This document shows positions 25,161 to 34,300 of a stretch of 64,000 nt of DNA, in pieces. Location of the stretch: assembly GCA_900473045.1 (NCBI GenBank), contig UCKS01000003.1:122584-186583 (forward strand). The letters run 5' to 3'. A program made the translations under genes and the position numbers. Under the pieces are notes generated by a model. It worked only from the letters and a program-made list of their open reading frames with translations. It ran no database searches and was not told the origin of the DNA. Position 1 is the stretch's first letter. Each line of letters begins with the position of its first letter. The stretch is from Hyphomicrobiales bacterium (lineage in GTDB: Bacteria > Pseudomonadota > Alphaproteobacteria > Rhizobiales > Rhizobiaceae).

Positions 25161-26206
25161 GGACGATCGGCATCATCGGCGGCGGCCAGCTCGCCCGCAT
25201 GCTTGCCATGGCCGCAGCCCGGCTGAATTTCCGCACCATCATCCTGGAACCCCAGGCCGACTGTCCGGCAGCCCAGGTTGCCAACGGCCAGATCGTCGCT
25301 GCCTATGACAACGCCGAAGCGCTGGAACGGCTCGCGGCCGAATGTGACGTCGTCACCTACGAATTCGAGAACGTTCCCGTCGATGCCGCAGAACGTCTGG
25401 CCCGCACCCTCCCCGTCTTTCCGCCGCCAAGGGCTCTGGAGACATCGCAGGACCGAGTGACGGAAAAACAGTTCCTCAACGGCTGCGGCATCGAGACGGC
25501 GCGATTTCATGCCATTGATAGCCAGGATGATCTTGAGCGGGCCCTTGCCGATTTCTCCGGCCAGGGGGTGCTGAAAACCCGGCGGCTTGGATATGACGGC
25601 AAAGGGCAGCGGGTATTCCGCAGCGAGGCCGACGATCCGGCTGATGCTTATCTGGCGCTTGGCGGCGTTCCCTCCATTCTGGAAAGCTTCGTCGCCTTCG
25701 AGCGGGAAATCTCCATTATTGCCGCACGCGGCACCGACGGCACCATTGCCTGTTACGATCCGGCCGAAAACGTCCACCGCAACGGCATTCTTCACACGTC
25801 CACCGTTCCGGCCTCGATCAACGAGGCAACGGCCGAGGCAGCCCGCCTGGCAGCCACGGCGGTCCTCACAGCACTTGGTTATGTCGGCGTCATCGGCGTC
25901 GAGTTTTTCGTTCTGGCGGACGGCACGCTGATCGCCAACGAGATCGCTCCGCGCGTTCACAATTCCGGCCACTGGACGGAGGCTGCCTGCGTCGTCTCGC
26001 AGTTCGAGCAGCATATCCGTGCCGTCACCGGTCTGCCGCTGTCGAATGGCGCCCGCCACTCCGGCTGCGTGATGCAGAACCTGATCGGCGACGATATCGA
26101 CACCCTGCCGGCCTGGCTTGCCAAGCCCGATACGCTCATCCACCTCTACGGCAAGACAGAAGCCCGGCCGGGGCGTAAAATGGGGCATGTCACCTGGCTT
26201 GACTGA
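25157..26206 (+). CDS. purK: 5-(carboxyamino)imidazole ribonucleotide synthase
   Basis: A 349-residue ATP-grasp enzyme that carboxylates AIR to N5-CAIR, feeding PurE. It starts [20 protein letters not shown] and has the ATP-grasp features [21 protein letters not shown] and [13 protein letters not shown]. The ATG overlaps the purE stop (ATGA). A long-loop hairpin downstream may end the transcript. Confidence 0.95.
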   Translation: MRTIGIIGGGQLARMLAMAAARLNFRTIILEPQADCPAAQVANGQIVAAYDNAEALERLAAECDVVTYEFENVPVDAAERLARTLPVFPPPRALETSQDRVTEKQFLNGCGIETARFHAIDSQDDLERALADFSGQGVLKTRRLGYDGKGQRVFRSEADDPADAYLALGGVPSILESFVAFEREISIIAARGTDGTIACYDPAENVHRNGILHTSTVPASINEATAEAARLAATAVLTALGYVGVIGVEFFVLADGTLIANEIAPRVHNSGHWTEAACVVSQFEQHIRAVTGLPLSNGARHSGCVMQNLIGDDIDTLPAWLAKPDTLIHLYGKTEARPGRKMGHVTWLD

Positions 26207-26302
26207 GGGTTTAACCCACAGAAAAGCCGCCAACCGCCATGAAAACAGGCTCTCTGCGGTTGACACTTTTACGATGCCGGGTTATTTGCCTGCCACCCTA
26301 AG

Positions 26303-26340
26303 AGCGCGCTCGGCCTTAACGGTCTGCAAGCGCGCTTTTG
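26303..26340 (+). terminator. Possible terminator between purK and rpmJ
   Basis: An AGCGCGCT arm is repeated in inverted form 18 bases later and followed by TTTT. The long loop makes it a weaker candidate; it may instead belong to the rpmJ leader. Confidence 0.45.
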
Positions 26341-26391
26341 ATTGTTAAAGACCGGCGAATTCAAAAGTCGCCGAAACTGCGGATCAGAAAA

Positions 26392-26517
26392 ATGAAGATC
26401 AAAAATTCGCTTAAGTCGCTGAAGTCCCGTCACCGCGAAAACCGTCTGGTTCGCCGCAAGGGCCGTGTGTACATCATCAACAAGCTGAACCCGCGCTTCA
26501 AGGCCCGTCAGGGCTGA
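26392..26517 (+). CDS. rpmJ: 50S ribosomal protein L36
   Basis: A 41-residue L36 starting [17 protein letters not shown] and ending NPRFKARQG. It lacks the cysteine/histidine zinc ligands, so it is the zinc-free paralogue type, which is the usual one in rhizobia. It is too short for standard length cut-offs but the match to the family is unmistakable. It lies between purEK and a TPR gene and is probably on its own transcript. Confidence 0.93.
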   Translation: MKIKNSLKSLKSRHRENRLVRRKGRVYIINKLNPRFKARQG

Positions 26518-26680
26518 TCCATCGTGCGCGCCGGAAGTTTGTGCTTTCGGAACGACCACGCATGGATTGAGTGCGCTCGGGTACGCTTGTTTTCAACAAA
26601 GCCAGCGTCCCAGGCGGTTCATCAGTTTGATGTCTCAAATTTGATTTGATCTTCGGCCATGGCGGACTACCTTATCTGCC

Positions 26681-27286
26681 ATGGTTAAACTCATGTCTTC
26701 ATGTTTGATTCTCGGCAGCGCCCTGGCTGTATCCGGCATCAGCCCCCTGCCCGCCTTTTCCGCTGATGCGGCCCAGGCTTCGGTGACGTCTGAGCTGACG
26801 GCACCCCAGCAGAAGCTCGACACACTTTTTGCCGAATTGAAGCGCGAACGCGATCAAGACAAGGCGCGCGAGATTTCCAATCGGATCCGCGTCGAGTGGC
26901 AGGATTCCGGCAGTGCCACCGTCAATCTCCTGATGCAATGGGCATCCAAAGCCGTCGAAACCAACCGGCAGGCAACGGCACTGGATATTTTCGACCAGGT
27001 CATCACCCTTTCGCCGCAGTATGTCGAAGGCTGGAACCAGCGTGCAACGCTGCATTACCAGATGGGCAACTACCGCAAGTCGATGTCCGACATCAACCAG
27101 GTGCTGGCAATCGAGCCCCGCCATTTCGGCGCCCTTGCCGGGGTGGCCGCTATCCTCATGTCCTCCGGGCAGGATGAACTGGCACTGCGCGCCTGGGAAC
27201 AATTCCTCGATATCTATCCCGCCGACCGCAAGGCGCAGGAGCAGCTTGGCGAGCTGGAAGAAAAGCTTGCCGGCAACCGCACATAA
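26681..27286 (+). CDS. Exported tetratricopeptide-repeat protein
   Basis: A 201-residue protein with a signal peptide (cleavage near AFSADA, about residue 28) and about three TPR units (about 85-190), for example YVEGWNQRATLHYQMGNYRK. Likely periplasmic and used for protein contacts. Another start at 26693 is possible. The partner is unknown; the downstream hydrolase gene begins about 95 bases later and may or may not share its transcript. Confidence 0.8.
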   Translation: MVKLMSSCLILGSALAVSGISPLPAFSADAAQASVTSELTAPQQKLDTLFAELKRERDQDKAREISNRIRVEWQDSGSATVNLLMQWASKAVETNRQATALDIFDQVITLSPQYVEGWNQRATLHYQMGNYRKSMSDINQVLAIEPRHFGALAGVAAILMSSGQDELALRAWEQFLDIYPADRKAQEQLGELEEKLAGNRT

Positions 27287-27381
27287 TTCTGCCTGCCCAG
27301 CGAAACCGTAGCGCCCTCTTCCTCGTATCGGACGATAACCGGTCCATCCGGACGATCGGCAAGCGCGCGGAAGAGTGATTG

Positions 27382-28404
27382 ATGTATTTCGTTTTCAGGA
27401 AAGTCATGCTGTGCATCGCATCCCTCTTTCTTGCCACCCTCGTCACAGGGTTCGGTTTCAGCGCCTATCAGGCAGCAGCCTTCGAGCGGGACAACCCTAA
27501 TACCGGCGAACGAATCGATGTCGGCGGCTACCGGATGAACAGCGTCTACGTGCCGCGTCCGAAAAATGCCGATCTGCCGACGTTGGTCTTCATCCATGGG
27601 GCAAGTGCCAATCTGCGCGACCCGATGGTTGCCTTCCGCAGCAAGCTCGAAGGCCGCACCGACATGCTGTTCCTCGACCGTCCCGGGCTTGGCTTCTCCG
27701 ACCGAGGAGGTCCACAGAATGCCTATCCAGACGGCCAGGCCGATGCGATCGCCGCCCTGATGGAAAAACGCGGCATCAAGAAAGCCATCATCATCAGCCA
27801 CTCCTTCGGTGGCGCGATTGCCGCCACCTTCGCGCTGAACCACAAGGACATGGTGGCAGGCCTGCTGTTTCTGTCCCCGGCCACCCATCCCTGGCCCGGC
27901 GGTATCGAGTGGTATTACAGCGTCACCAGAACGCCGGTGCTCGGCTGGCTGTTTGCCACACTCGTTGCTCCACCCATCGGTCTTGCCTCGATCGACAAGG
28001 CGACCAGATACGTCTTTGCGCCCAATCCGCGCCCTGACAGCTATATAAAGGATACGGCCGCCTATCTGGCGATCAGACCCGCCGCCTTTCGCAACAACGC
28101 CATCGATATCGCCAATCTGCTCGACTACGTGAAGCGGGTCTCGCCGCGCTACAAGGAGATCAAGGCGCCGACCGTCATCATCACCGGCGATGCCGACCGC
28201 GTCGTTCTGCCGGAAATCCACTCGCGGCAACTCCACGAGGACATCGCAGGATCGACGCTGCTGCGCATTCATAATCTCGGCCACAAGCCGGACTACATCG
28301 TCACCGACCTGGCGATCGCCGCGATCGAATCGCTGGCCGGCAAGAAGCGTGACCTCAACGCGCTCGCAGCACAGGCAGAGGCCGGGATTACGGTGGTAAA
28401 CTAG
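27382..28404 (+). CDS. Alpha/beta hydrolase with N-terminal membrane anchor
   Basis: A 340-residue alpha/beta hydrolase. A hydrophobic N-terminal segment (about residues 3-24) suggests membrane anchoring or export. The oxyanion strand is LVFIHGASANLRD, the nucleophile elbow is ISHSFGGAIA with serine as nucleophile, the acid is probably Asp in ITGDADRVV, and the catalytic His lies in HNLGHKPDY. The substrate cannot be told. A TTG codon just before the ATG is an alternative start. Confidence 0.85.
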   Translation: MYFVFRKVMLCIASLFLATLVTGFGFSAYQAAAFERDNPNTGERIDVGGYRMNSVYVPRPKNADLPTLVFIHGASANLRDPMVAFRSKLEGRTDMLFLDRPGLGFSDRGGPQNAYPDGQADAIAALMEKRGIKKAIIISHSFGGAIAATFALNHKDMVAGLLFLSPATHPWPGGIEWYYSVTRTPVLGWLFATLVAPPIGLASIDKATRYVFAPNPRPDSYIKDTAAYLAIRPAAFRNNAIDIANLLDYVKRVSPRYKEIKAPTVIITGDADRVVLPEIHSRQLHEDIAGSTLLRIHNLGHKPDYIVTDLAIAAIESLAGKKRDLNALAAQAEAGITVVN

Positions 28405-28490
28405 CTGATTTCAGCAGCTTAACCGCTAACACGCCAGCCCCATGCAAGTTGGAGATTGCAACGTGCGGCCTCAATCCGGAGGTCCCATTC

Positions 28491-29222
28491 ATGCAAATCG
28501 GCGGCATCGCCACAACCTATCCCGTCCGCACCACGGCCTCCACAGCAGGGGCGGGCCCGGCTGGCGTGGCAACCGATACGCAAAGCCTGCGGGACCGGGC
28601 GCTCGGCATGCTGAAGAGCACGGCCGAGACCGATGCCGACGACATCAGGGCCCGCGCCAAGCAAAGGCTGGATGACGCCAAGAAGCAGCTGGAATTCCTG
28701 CGCCGCTGGAATTTCGATCCGGAAGTCCTGGCCCGGCAGGCAAGCCATCTGGCCCGCGAAGTCGGCGCCGCAGCCAAGGACTTTGCATCGGCAGTCGCAG
28801 CCGGATCAACCAAAGGAGCCGCTGCGGCCGGAACGGCAGAGGAAGCAACGGCGCTGGCCGGGCAGTCCGATGCGGAAACAGTTGGAGCGGCCGACAGCGG
28901 TGAAGACGATATGTCCTTTGCCCAGAAGGCCTACCAGGACACCATGAAGGATGCGGCGGAACAAAAGACTATCTCCGCCGCCGACCGCAAGACGCTTGAG
29001 GAATTCAAAGCTGTGGCGCAGGAGATCAAGGCTTTACTCGAAGAAGCCTTGCGGCGCATGCGCGAGCAGAAGAATGCCGACCAGTACGCCATAAGCGAAG
29101 CGCAGCGGTCCGGAGAGAGCCTGAACCAGGCCATCCAGGGGTTGAACGCGGCGTTCGGCAGCGGCGCTCCAGCTGGCGCACCGGGTGTGACAATCGCCAT
29201 CCCCGTCAGCATCACCATCTGA
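28491..29222 (+). CDS. Conserved-looking helical protein of unknown function
   Basis: A 243-residue protein that I cannot assign. The ATG at 28491 is preceded by GGAGG at an ideal distance. There is no signal peptide. Two helical, charged regions (about 35-90, rich in Arg/Ala/Asp; about 150-225, with the stretch KTLEEFKAVAQEIKALLEEA) flank an Ala/Gly-rich low-complexity middle (about 90-135). The C-terminus ends in a short beta-like VTIAIPVSITI. The design suggests a coiled-coil protein. A bidirectional terminator follows. Confidence 0.7.
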   Translation: MQIGGIATTYPVRTTASTAGAGPAGVATDTQSLRDRALGMLKSTAETDADDIRARAKQRLDDAKKQLEFLRRWNFDPEVLARQASHLAREVGAAAKDFASAVAAGSTKGAAAAGTAEEATALAGQSDAETVGAADSGEDDMSFAQKAYQDTMKDAAEQKTISAADRKTLEEFKAVAQEIKALLEEALRRMREQKNADQYAISEAQRSGESLNQAIQGLNAAFGSGAPAGAPGVTIAIPVSITI

Positions 29223-29241
29223 CCAGATAAGCCACACACCA

Positions 29242-29272
29242 AAAAAACGCCGGATCGCTCCGGCGGTTTTCT
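29242..29272. terminator. Bidirectional terminator between the unknown gene and pyk
   Basis: The stem CGCCGGA/TCCGGCG (29249-29255 and 29260-29266) has an A-run on its left and a T-run on its right, so it can stop transcripts from both convergent genes. Confidence 0.82.
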
Positions 29273-29291
29273 TACGAACTCAGGATAAACG

Positions 29292-30731
29292 TCAGACGCC
29301 GCTGAGGCCGTCGGAGCCGATATAGGCGATGCGCAGCATGTTGGTGGCACCCGGTGTTCCGAGCGGTACACCGGCCGAGATGATCACCCGGTCGCCCGGC
29401 TTGCCGAAGCCTTCGGCGGCAACGATACGGCAGGCCCGGTTGACCATGTCGTCCAGATCGGTCGCATCGGATGTGACGACGCAATGCAGACCCCACACGA
29501 CGGAGAGACGACGGGCCGTCTGGATAACCGGCGAAAGAGCCAGGATCGGAACCTGGGGACGCTCGCGCGCGGTACGCAGACCGGTGGTGCCGGACGACGT
29601 ATAACAGACGATGGCCGAAAGCTTGAGGGTCTCGGCGATCTGGTGAGCGGCCAGCGAAATCGCGTCGGCGCCAGTGGCTTCCGGCGGTGTGCGCTGGGCA
29701 TAGATGATGCCTGGATAATGCGGATCGGTTTCGATCTTGCTGGCAATCGACGCCATGGTCGCAACCGACTCCACCGGATAATCACCGGAAGCAGACTCGG
29801 CCGACAGCATGATCGCGTCAGCGCCTTCGAACACGGCGGTCGCAACGTCGGAGACTTCGGCGCGGGTCGGAACCGGAGCCGAAATCATCGATTCCAGCAT
29901 CTGGGTGGCAACGACGACCGGCTTGCCGGCGCGGCGGGCTGCCCGGATCAGCTGCTTCTGCAGGCCGGGAACGGCTTCAAGCGGCATTTCGACGCCAAGA
30001 TCGCCACGGGCAACCATCAGTGCATCGGACAGTTCGATGATTTCGTCGATCCGCTCGATCGCCTGCGGCTTTTCGATCTTCGACATCAGGCCGACGCGGC
30101 CGCGCGAGATCTTGCGGACTTCGGACAGATCCTCCGGACGCTGAATGAACGACAGGGCAACCCAATCGACATCATCGGTTTCCAGTACGGCGTCGAGGTC
30201 GGAACGGTCTTTTTCGGTCAGCGCACCGACGCTCAGCAGCGTATCGGGAAGGCTGACGCCCTTGCGATCGGAGATCTTGGTACCGGCGATGACCGTGCAG
30301 ACAATGCTCTTGCCGTCCGACTTGTCGGCGCGCAGATGCAGCTTGCCGTCATCGATCAGCAGGCGATGACCGGCCTTGACCGATTCCAGGATTTCCGGAT
30401 GCGGCAGGTAGACGCGGGTTGCGTCGCCCGGCTCGTCCTTGTTGTCGAGGGTGAAGGTCTGGCCGGCAACCAGATCGACCTTGCCGGCTGCAAACTTGCC
30501 GACGCGCAGTTTCGGTCCCTGAAGGTCGGCCAAAATGCCGATCGGACGGCCACAGCGCGCTTCGACATTGCGGATACGCTTGATCAGCGTGCGCATCATG
30601 TCATGGCTGGCATGGCTCATGTTGATCCGGAAAAGATCAGCCCCCGCCTCATGCAGCTTCTGGATCATCTCTTCTTCGCTCGATGCCGGACCGAGCGTTG
30701 CGAGGATTTTGACTTTTCTATTCCGCTTCAT
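29292..30731 (-). CDS. pyk: Pyruvate kinase
   Basis: A 479-residue glycolytic enzyme that makes pyruvate and ATP from phosphoenolpyruvate. It begins MKRNRKVKILATLGPASS and has the PK signature region with the substrate-binding Lys in MSKIEKPQAI, then MVARGDLGVEMPLEAVPG. The allosteric C-terminal domain is complete (LSPVIQTARRLSVVWGLHC). Its ATG overlaps the stop of the DUF1036 gene by one base. Confidence 0.95.
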   Translation of the reverse strand: MKRNRKVKILATLGPASSEEEMIQKLHEAGADLFRINMSHASHDMMRTLIKRIRNVEARCGRPIGILADLQGPKLRVGKFAAGKVDLVAGQTFTLDNKDEPGDATRVYLPHPEILESVKAGHRLLIDDGKLHLRADKSDGKSIVCTVIAGTKISDRKGVSLPDTLLSVGALTEKDRSDLDAVLETDDVDWVALSFIQRPEDLSEVRKISRGRVGLMSKIEKPQAIERIDEIIELSDALMVARGDLGVEMPLEAVPGLQKQLIRAARRAGKPVVVATQMLESMISAPVPTRAEVSDVATAVFEGADAIMLSAESASGDYPVESVATMASIASKIETDPHYPGIIYAQRTPPEATGADAISLAAHQIAETLKLSAIVCYTSSGTTGLRTARERPQVPILALSPVIQTARRLSVVWGLHCVVTSDATDLDDMVNRACRIVAAEGFGKPGDRVIISAGVPLGTPGATNMLRIAYIGSDGLSGV

Positions 30732-31216
30732 CAGTTATGGCTTTCTTGAGTCCCTGGGGTGTCGGACAACTGAACCATCCAGCTTCCCTGACGCCCCGTG
30801 TCGTATTCCTTGAACCCCATCCGCTGAAAACCGCGCGCGAAACAATCCTGCACGCCGGTCACCTTGAACTCGTTTTCGGCAACGCACATATTGACGTCAC
30901 CCGTCCAGCGACCGCCGCGCGCTGCATCTTCAGCATAGAGGTAATAGTATCGTGATTGCAGTTCACCCTCGATCAGGGTCGCGCACGTGGTCGCGGGCAC
31001 CTGCCACCAGCCTTCGGTGATCCAGCCTTCCTTGGCACGGTAGCCGATAGCCACGCCGACCAAATTCTGCGTACCATTGCAGACGCGGAACTCGGCGCGG
31101 GCTTCACTTGCGATCAGGGCCGGCGAGAACGCGGTGAGAACGAAGAGGAGAATGGTGCTTAAGGACCAGTTCCGCAGAGTCAGCCTGGAAAAAGGATATC
31201 TGGACACGGTTTCCAA
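30731..31216 (-). CDS. DUF1036 exported protein
   Basis: A 161-residue protein with an N-terminal hydrophobic signal segment (about residues 17-38, ending near ARAEF). The DUF1036 core FRVCNGTQNLVGVAIGYRA, and later TEGWWQVPATTCATLI and RYYYLYAED, is typical. It is periplasmic and rich in conserved aromatic residues and cysteines, with no known role. It is upstream of pyk on the same transcript, a linkage seen widely in rhizobia. Confidence 0.88.
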   Translation of the reverse strand: METVSRYPFSRLTLRNWSLSTILLFVLTAFSPALIASEARAEFRVCNGTQNLVGVAIGYRAKEGWITEGWWQVPATTCATLIEGELQSRYYYLYAEDAARGGRWTGDVNMCVAENEFKVTGVQDCFARGFQRMGFKEYDTGRQGSWMVQLSDTPGTQESHN

Positions 31217-31399
31217 TGGGTCTCCGTTGGGATTAGTCGAGGGACTTTCTTGCGACGGGAGGGCTTGAATGTCAACGCGACTCTAATCGATTACATCGGG
31301 CTTTTTGTTGTCGGAAACATCGCAAACTCGCGATTGCCTTGCGATATCGACAACAGCATGCCATCAAATTTTGTCAAGGATGAAACAAGTTGATACTGT

Positions 31400-32194
31400 A
31401 TGCCGCAAACATCACCATTCGAGATCATTGAAGGCGACCCGTCGGCCGGACTTGTCATCCTTGCCGATCACGCCACAAACCACTTGCCGCCGGAATATGG
31501 CCGCCTCGGCCTTCCGCAAAGCGCTTTCGCGCGCCACATTGCTTATGACATCGGCGTCGAACCGCTGGTGCGCCGTTTGGCGGCACGGTTGAATGTGCCG
31601 GCTGTTCTCAGCTGCTTTTCACGGCTTTTGATCGATCCGAACCGGGGCGAAGACGACCCGACGCTGATCATGAAGATTTCCGATGGCGCGATCATTCCCG
31701 GCAACCATCCGATCACCCGGGAAGAATGGGACGCTCGCCTCAACCGCTTCCATCGCCCGTATCACCGCGCCGTTTCGCAGACGATCGCATCCGTCGCCAC
31801 TGCAAGCGACAAGGCGCCGCTGGTCATTTCCATCCATTCCTATACCCCGGCCTGGAAGGGCGTGCCCCGCCCCTGGCACGCCGCCGTGCTCTGGGACAGC
31901 GATCCGCGCGCGGTGACGCCGCTGATCGAAGCGCTCGAGGTTTCCGGCGATATCCTTGTCGGCGACAACGAGCCCTACGATGGCGCCCTGCGCGGCGACA
32001 CGATGTTTCGCCATTGCATGGAACCCGGTCTTGCGCATGCACTGATCGAAGTGCGCCAGGACCTGATCGGCGACGATAGCGGCGTTGCCGAATGGGATGC
32101 GCGGCTCGGACCCATCCTTGCAAATTTAAATGCCCGCCCCGAATTGCACGAAATCCGGCGTTATCCGTCGCGCACCGGACCCTATGCGTTCTGA
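31400..32194 (+). CDS. N-formylglutamate amidohydrolase family
   Basis: A 264-residue enzyme with the family motifs LVILADHATNHLP near the N-terminus, RLLIDPNRGEDD, and VISIHSYTPAW. N-formylglutamate amidohydrolases end one branch of histidine breakdown, but this chromosomal version is not next to hut genes, so the true substrate is uncertain. It is followed 19 bases later by the DUF1244 gene, which suggests a shared transcript. Confidence 0.86.
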   Translation: MPQTSPFEIIEGDPSAGLVILADHATNHLPPEYGRLGLPQSAFARHIAYDIGVEPLVRRLAARLNVPAVLSCFSRLLIDPNRGEDDPTLIMKISDGAIIPGNHPITREEWDARLNRFHRPYHRAVSQTIASVATASDKAPLVISIHSYTPAWKGVPRPWHAAVLWDSDPRAVTPLIEALEVSGDILVGDNEPYDGALRGDTMFRHCMEPGLAHALIEVRQDLIGDDSGVAEWDARLGPILANLNARPELHEIRRYPSRTGPYAF

Positions 32195-32213
32195 CAGCTG
32201 AAAGAGACCGACG

Positions 32214-32519
32214 ATGAGCAACCTGACACCACAACAACAGCTTGAATTCGAAGCCGCAGCCTTTCGCCGCCTGGTGTCCCACCTGCGCGAACGGAGCGAT
32301 GTTCAGAACATCGATATGATGAACCTGGCCGGGTTTTGCCGCAACTGCCTGTCCAACTGGTACCGCGACGCCGCGAACGCTGCAGGCGTCGACATGGACA
32401 AGGAAACCTCCCGCGAGATCGTCTATGGCATGCCCTATGAAGAGTGGCGGACACTCAACCAGCGGGACGCGACCGGAGAGCAGAAGGCCGCCTTTGAGGC
32501 GAGCAAGCCCAAGGAGTAA
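32214..32519 (+). CDS. DUF1244 family protein
   Basis: A 101-residue protein with the DUF1244 core LAGFCRNCLSNWYRDAA, two cysteines in a CRNC pattern and the later GMPYEEWR. The family is small, cytoplasmic and widespread in proteobacteria; its role is unknown. It is co-directional with and close to the amidohydrolase gene. Confidence 0.9.
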   Translation: MSNLTPQQQLEFEAAAFRRLVSHLRERSDVQNIDMMNLAGFCRNCLSNWYRDAANAAGVDMDKETSREIVYGMPYEEWRTLNQRDATGEQKAAFEASKPKE

Positions 32520-32656
32520 CGCCTGCGGTGCCCCCTCCAGGCCGAAAATCAGCGCGATGTTACGCAATGTCACTTGACCTCGGCCGCACTTCACGGCAGG
32601 TCACAGCCTCACAAATTCAGTCCCACCCTCATTGATCCCCCAACAAGGAGAACACC

Positions 32657-32920
32657 ATGTCGGATGCCCACGGCGTCGCACGCGACCAGCTTCGTTCGTT
32701 CATCGAGCGCATCGAGCGGCTGGAAGAAGAAAAGAAGACCATCGCCGACGACATCAAGGATGTGTACGGCGAAGCTAAGGGCACCGGTTTCGACACGAAG
32801 ATCCTGAAAAAGGTCATCGCGATCCGCAAGCAGGACAAGGACGAGCGCATGGAACAGGAAGCCATCCTCGACACCTATCTCGCAGCCCTCGGCATGATCG
32901 AAGCCCCGGACGCCGAATAA
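32657..32920 (+). CDS. gapR: Nucleoid-associated protein GapR (DUF2312)
   Basis: An 87-residue coiled-coil DNA-binding protein. In Caulobacter GapR encircles overtwisted DNA ahead of replication and transcription and stimulates gyrase and topoisomerase IV. The family core is present: [33 protein letters not shown], then [15 protein letters not shown]. Length and layout match the family well. It has an AAGGAG ribosome binding site and its own terminator. Confidence 0.9.
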   Translation: MSDAHGVARDQLRSFIERIERLEEEKKTIADDIKDVYGEAKGTGFDTKILKKVIAIRKQDKDERMEQEAILDTYLAALGMIEAPDAE

Positions 32921-32975
32921 GCTCGCATCACGACGATAATGCCCGAACCAAAAAGGGCGGCAGGCATTCAACATC

Positions 32976-33003
32976 AAAAGGCCGGTCTCGACCGGCCTTT
33001 TAT
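32976..33003. terminator. Bidirectional terminator between gapR and msrA
   Basis: A perfect 11-bp stem AAAAGGCCGGT/ACCGGCCTTTT with a four-base loop (TCTC/G side) ends both convergent transcripts. Confidence 0.88.
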
Positions 33004-33043
33004 CATTCTGCGACGATATCAAGATTGAGCGGAGAAAACCGCC

Positions 33044-33565
33044 TCAGGCAGCCGCTTCGCTGCTCTTGTCGCGCTGCGGCAGCTTCCAGCCCGGACGGAT
33101 GAAATGGCAGGTATAGCCATTCGGAATGCGCTCCAGATAATCCTGGTGCTCGGGCTCTGCCTCCCAGAAATCGCTGACAGGCTCCACTTCCGTTACCACT
33201 TTGCCCGGCCAGAGCCCGGAGGCATCGACATCGGCAATGGTGTCCAAGGCGACCCGCTTCTGCGCATCGCTGGTGTAGTAGATCGCCGAGCGGTAGCTGG
33301 CGCCCCTGTCATTGCCCTGTCGGTTGGCGGTTGACGGATCGTGGATCTGGAAGAAGAATTCCAGCAGGTCGCGATAGCTGATCCGCGTGGGATCAAAGGT
33401 GATCTCGATGGCTTCGGCATGGTTGCCATGGTTGCGATAGGTCGCATGCGCGACCTCACCGCCGGTGTAACCGACCCGTGTCGAGACGACGCCGTCGTAA
33501 CGGCGGATGAGGTCCTGCATGCCCCAGAAGCAGCCACCGGCCAATACTGCGCGTTCGATTGTCAT
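33044..33565 (-). CDS. msrA: Peptide-methionine (S)-S-oxide reductase
   Basis: A 173-residue repair enzyme for methionine-S-sulfoxide. The catalytic Cys is in AGGCFWGMQ, followed by [22 protein letters not shown] with its conserved residues. The ATG at 33565 overlaps the msrB stop by one base (TGATG); a more upstream codon would read through msrB. There is no signal peptide, so it works in the cytoplasm. Confidence 0.94.
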   Translation of the reverse strand: MTIERAVLAGGCFWGMQDLIRRYDGVVSTRVGYTGGEVAHATYRNHGNHAEAIEITFDPTRISYRDLLEFFFQIHDPSTANRQGNDRGASYRSAIYYTSDAQKRVALDTIADVDASGLWPGKVVTEVEPVSDFWEAEPEHQDYLERIPNGYTCHFIRPGWKLPQRDKSSEAAA

Positions 33566-34011
33566 CAGATATCCTCCACCTGAGAGAGATAGTCGCCATA
33601 ACCTTCCAGCTCCATCTTGTCGCGCGGGACAAAACGGAGTGAAGCCGAGTTGATGCAATAGCGCAGTCCACCACGGTCGCTCGGACCGTCGGTAAAGACA
33701 TGCCCGAGATGGCTGTCACCATGGGCCGAACGAACCTCTATCCTGGTCATGCCATGCGAGACATCGCGCAGTTCGGCGACATGGGCCGGCTCGATCGGCT
33801 TGGTAAAGCTTGGCCAGCCGCAACCGGATTCGTACTTGTCGGAAGACGCGAACAACGGCTCGCCGGAAACGATATCGACATAGATGCCCGGCTTCTTGTT
33901 ATCATTATACTGCCCGGTACCCGGCCGCTCCGTGCCGCTCTCCTGCGTGACGCGATACTGTTCCGGAGACAGTTTCGCAATCGCTTCCGGGGTCTTGCTG
34001 TACTTCGGCAT
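33565..34011 (-). CDS. msrB: Peptide-methionine (R)-S-oxide reductase
   Basis: A 148-residue repair enzyme for methionine-R-sulfoxide. The catalytic Cys is in [11 protein letters not shown] and the other one in SGCGWPSF. The four zinc cysteines of many MsrB proteins are absent (IVSGEPLF replaces the first CxxC, and [10 protein letters not shown] follows without a second), so it is the zinc-free type. The ATG at 34011 follows AGGAG. It forms an operon with msrA. Confidence 0.93.
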   Translation of the reverse strand: MPKYSKTPEAIAKLSPEQYRVTQESGTERPGTGQYNDNKKPGIYVDIVSGEPLFASSDKYESGCGWPSFTKPIEPAHVAELRDVSHGMTRIEVRSAHGDSHLGHVFTDGPSDRGGLRYCINSASLRFVPRDKMELEGYGDYLSQVEDI

Positions 34012-34250
34012 TCGCACACTCCTTGTCCGTTCAACGGGATCATCTTTTCCGGCCTTCATGTGCAGGCGTATCACGACGCGCAGAAAACTACAGCGAGAGA
34101 GGAAACGCGCGGCCAGCGAAAGAGATGACCGGAATATAGGAAGGCAGATGGCCCTTCGCTACACCGCAACACACGGAAATGACATGCGCACTGCCCGGTA
34201 TCAGCACATTTGCGTGATGCCGATGGTCAATGCAGCATGACCAGGAATGC

Positions 34251-34278
34251 AAAAAGCCCGCTGTCGCCAGCGGGCTTT
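34251..34278 (-). terminator. Terminator of the DUF882 gene
   Basis: An 11-bp stem AAAGCCCGCTG/CAGCGGGCTTT with a TCGC loop is followed on the minus strand by a T-run. It ends the transcript of the gene that stops at 34301. Confidence 0.87.
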
Positions 34279-34300
34279 GTCTCGTCTTTCACCAGCTGTT

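Noticed and set aside
31217-31399. A possible tRNA or riboswitch before the N-formylglutamate amidohydrolase gene
   Set aside because: No cloverleaf arms or known aptamer features could be found; it seems to be two divergent promoters.
34129-34240. A 30-codon open frame before the DUF882 terminator
   Set aside because: Composition is not protein-like, no ribosome binding site is seen, and it runs into the terminator region.
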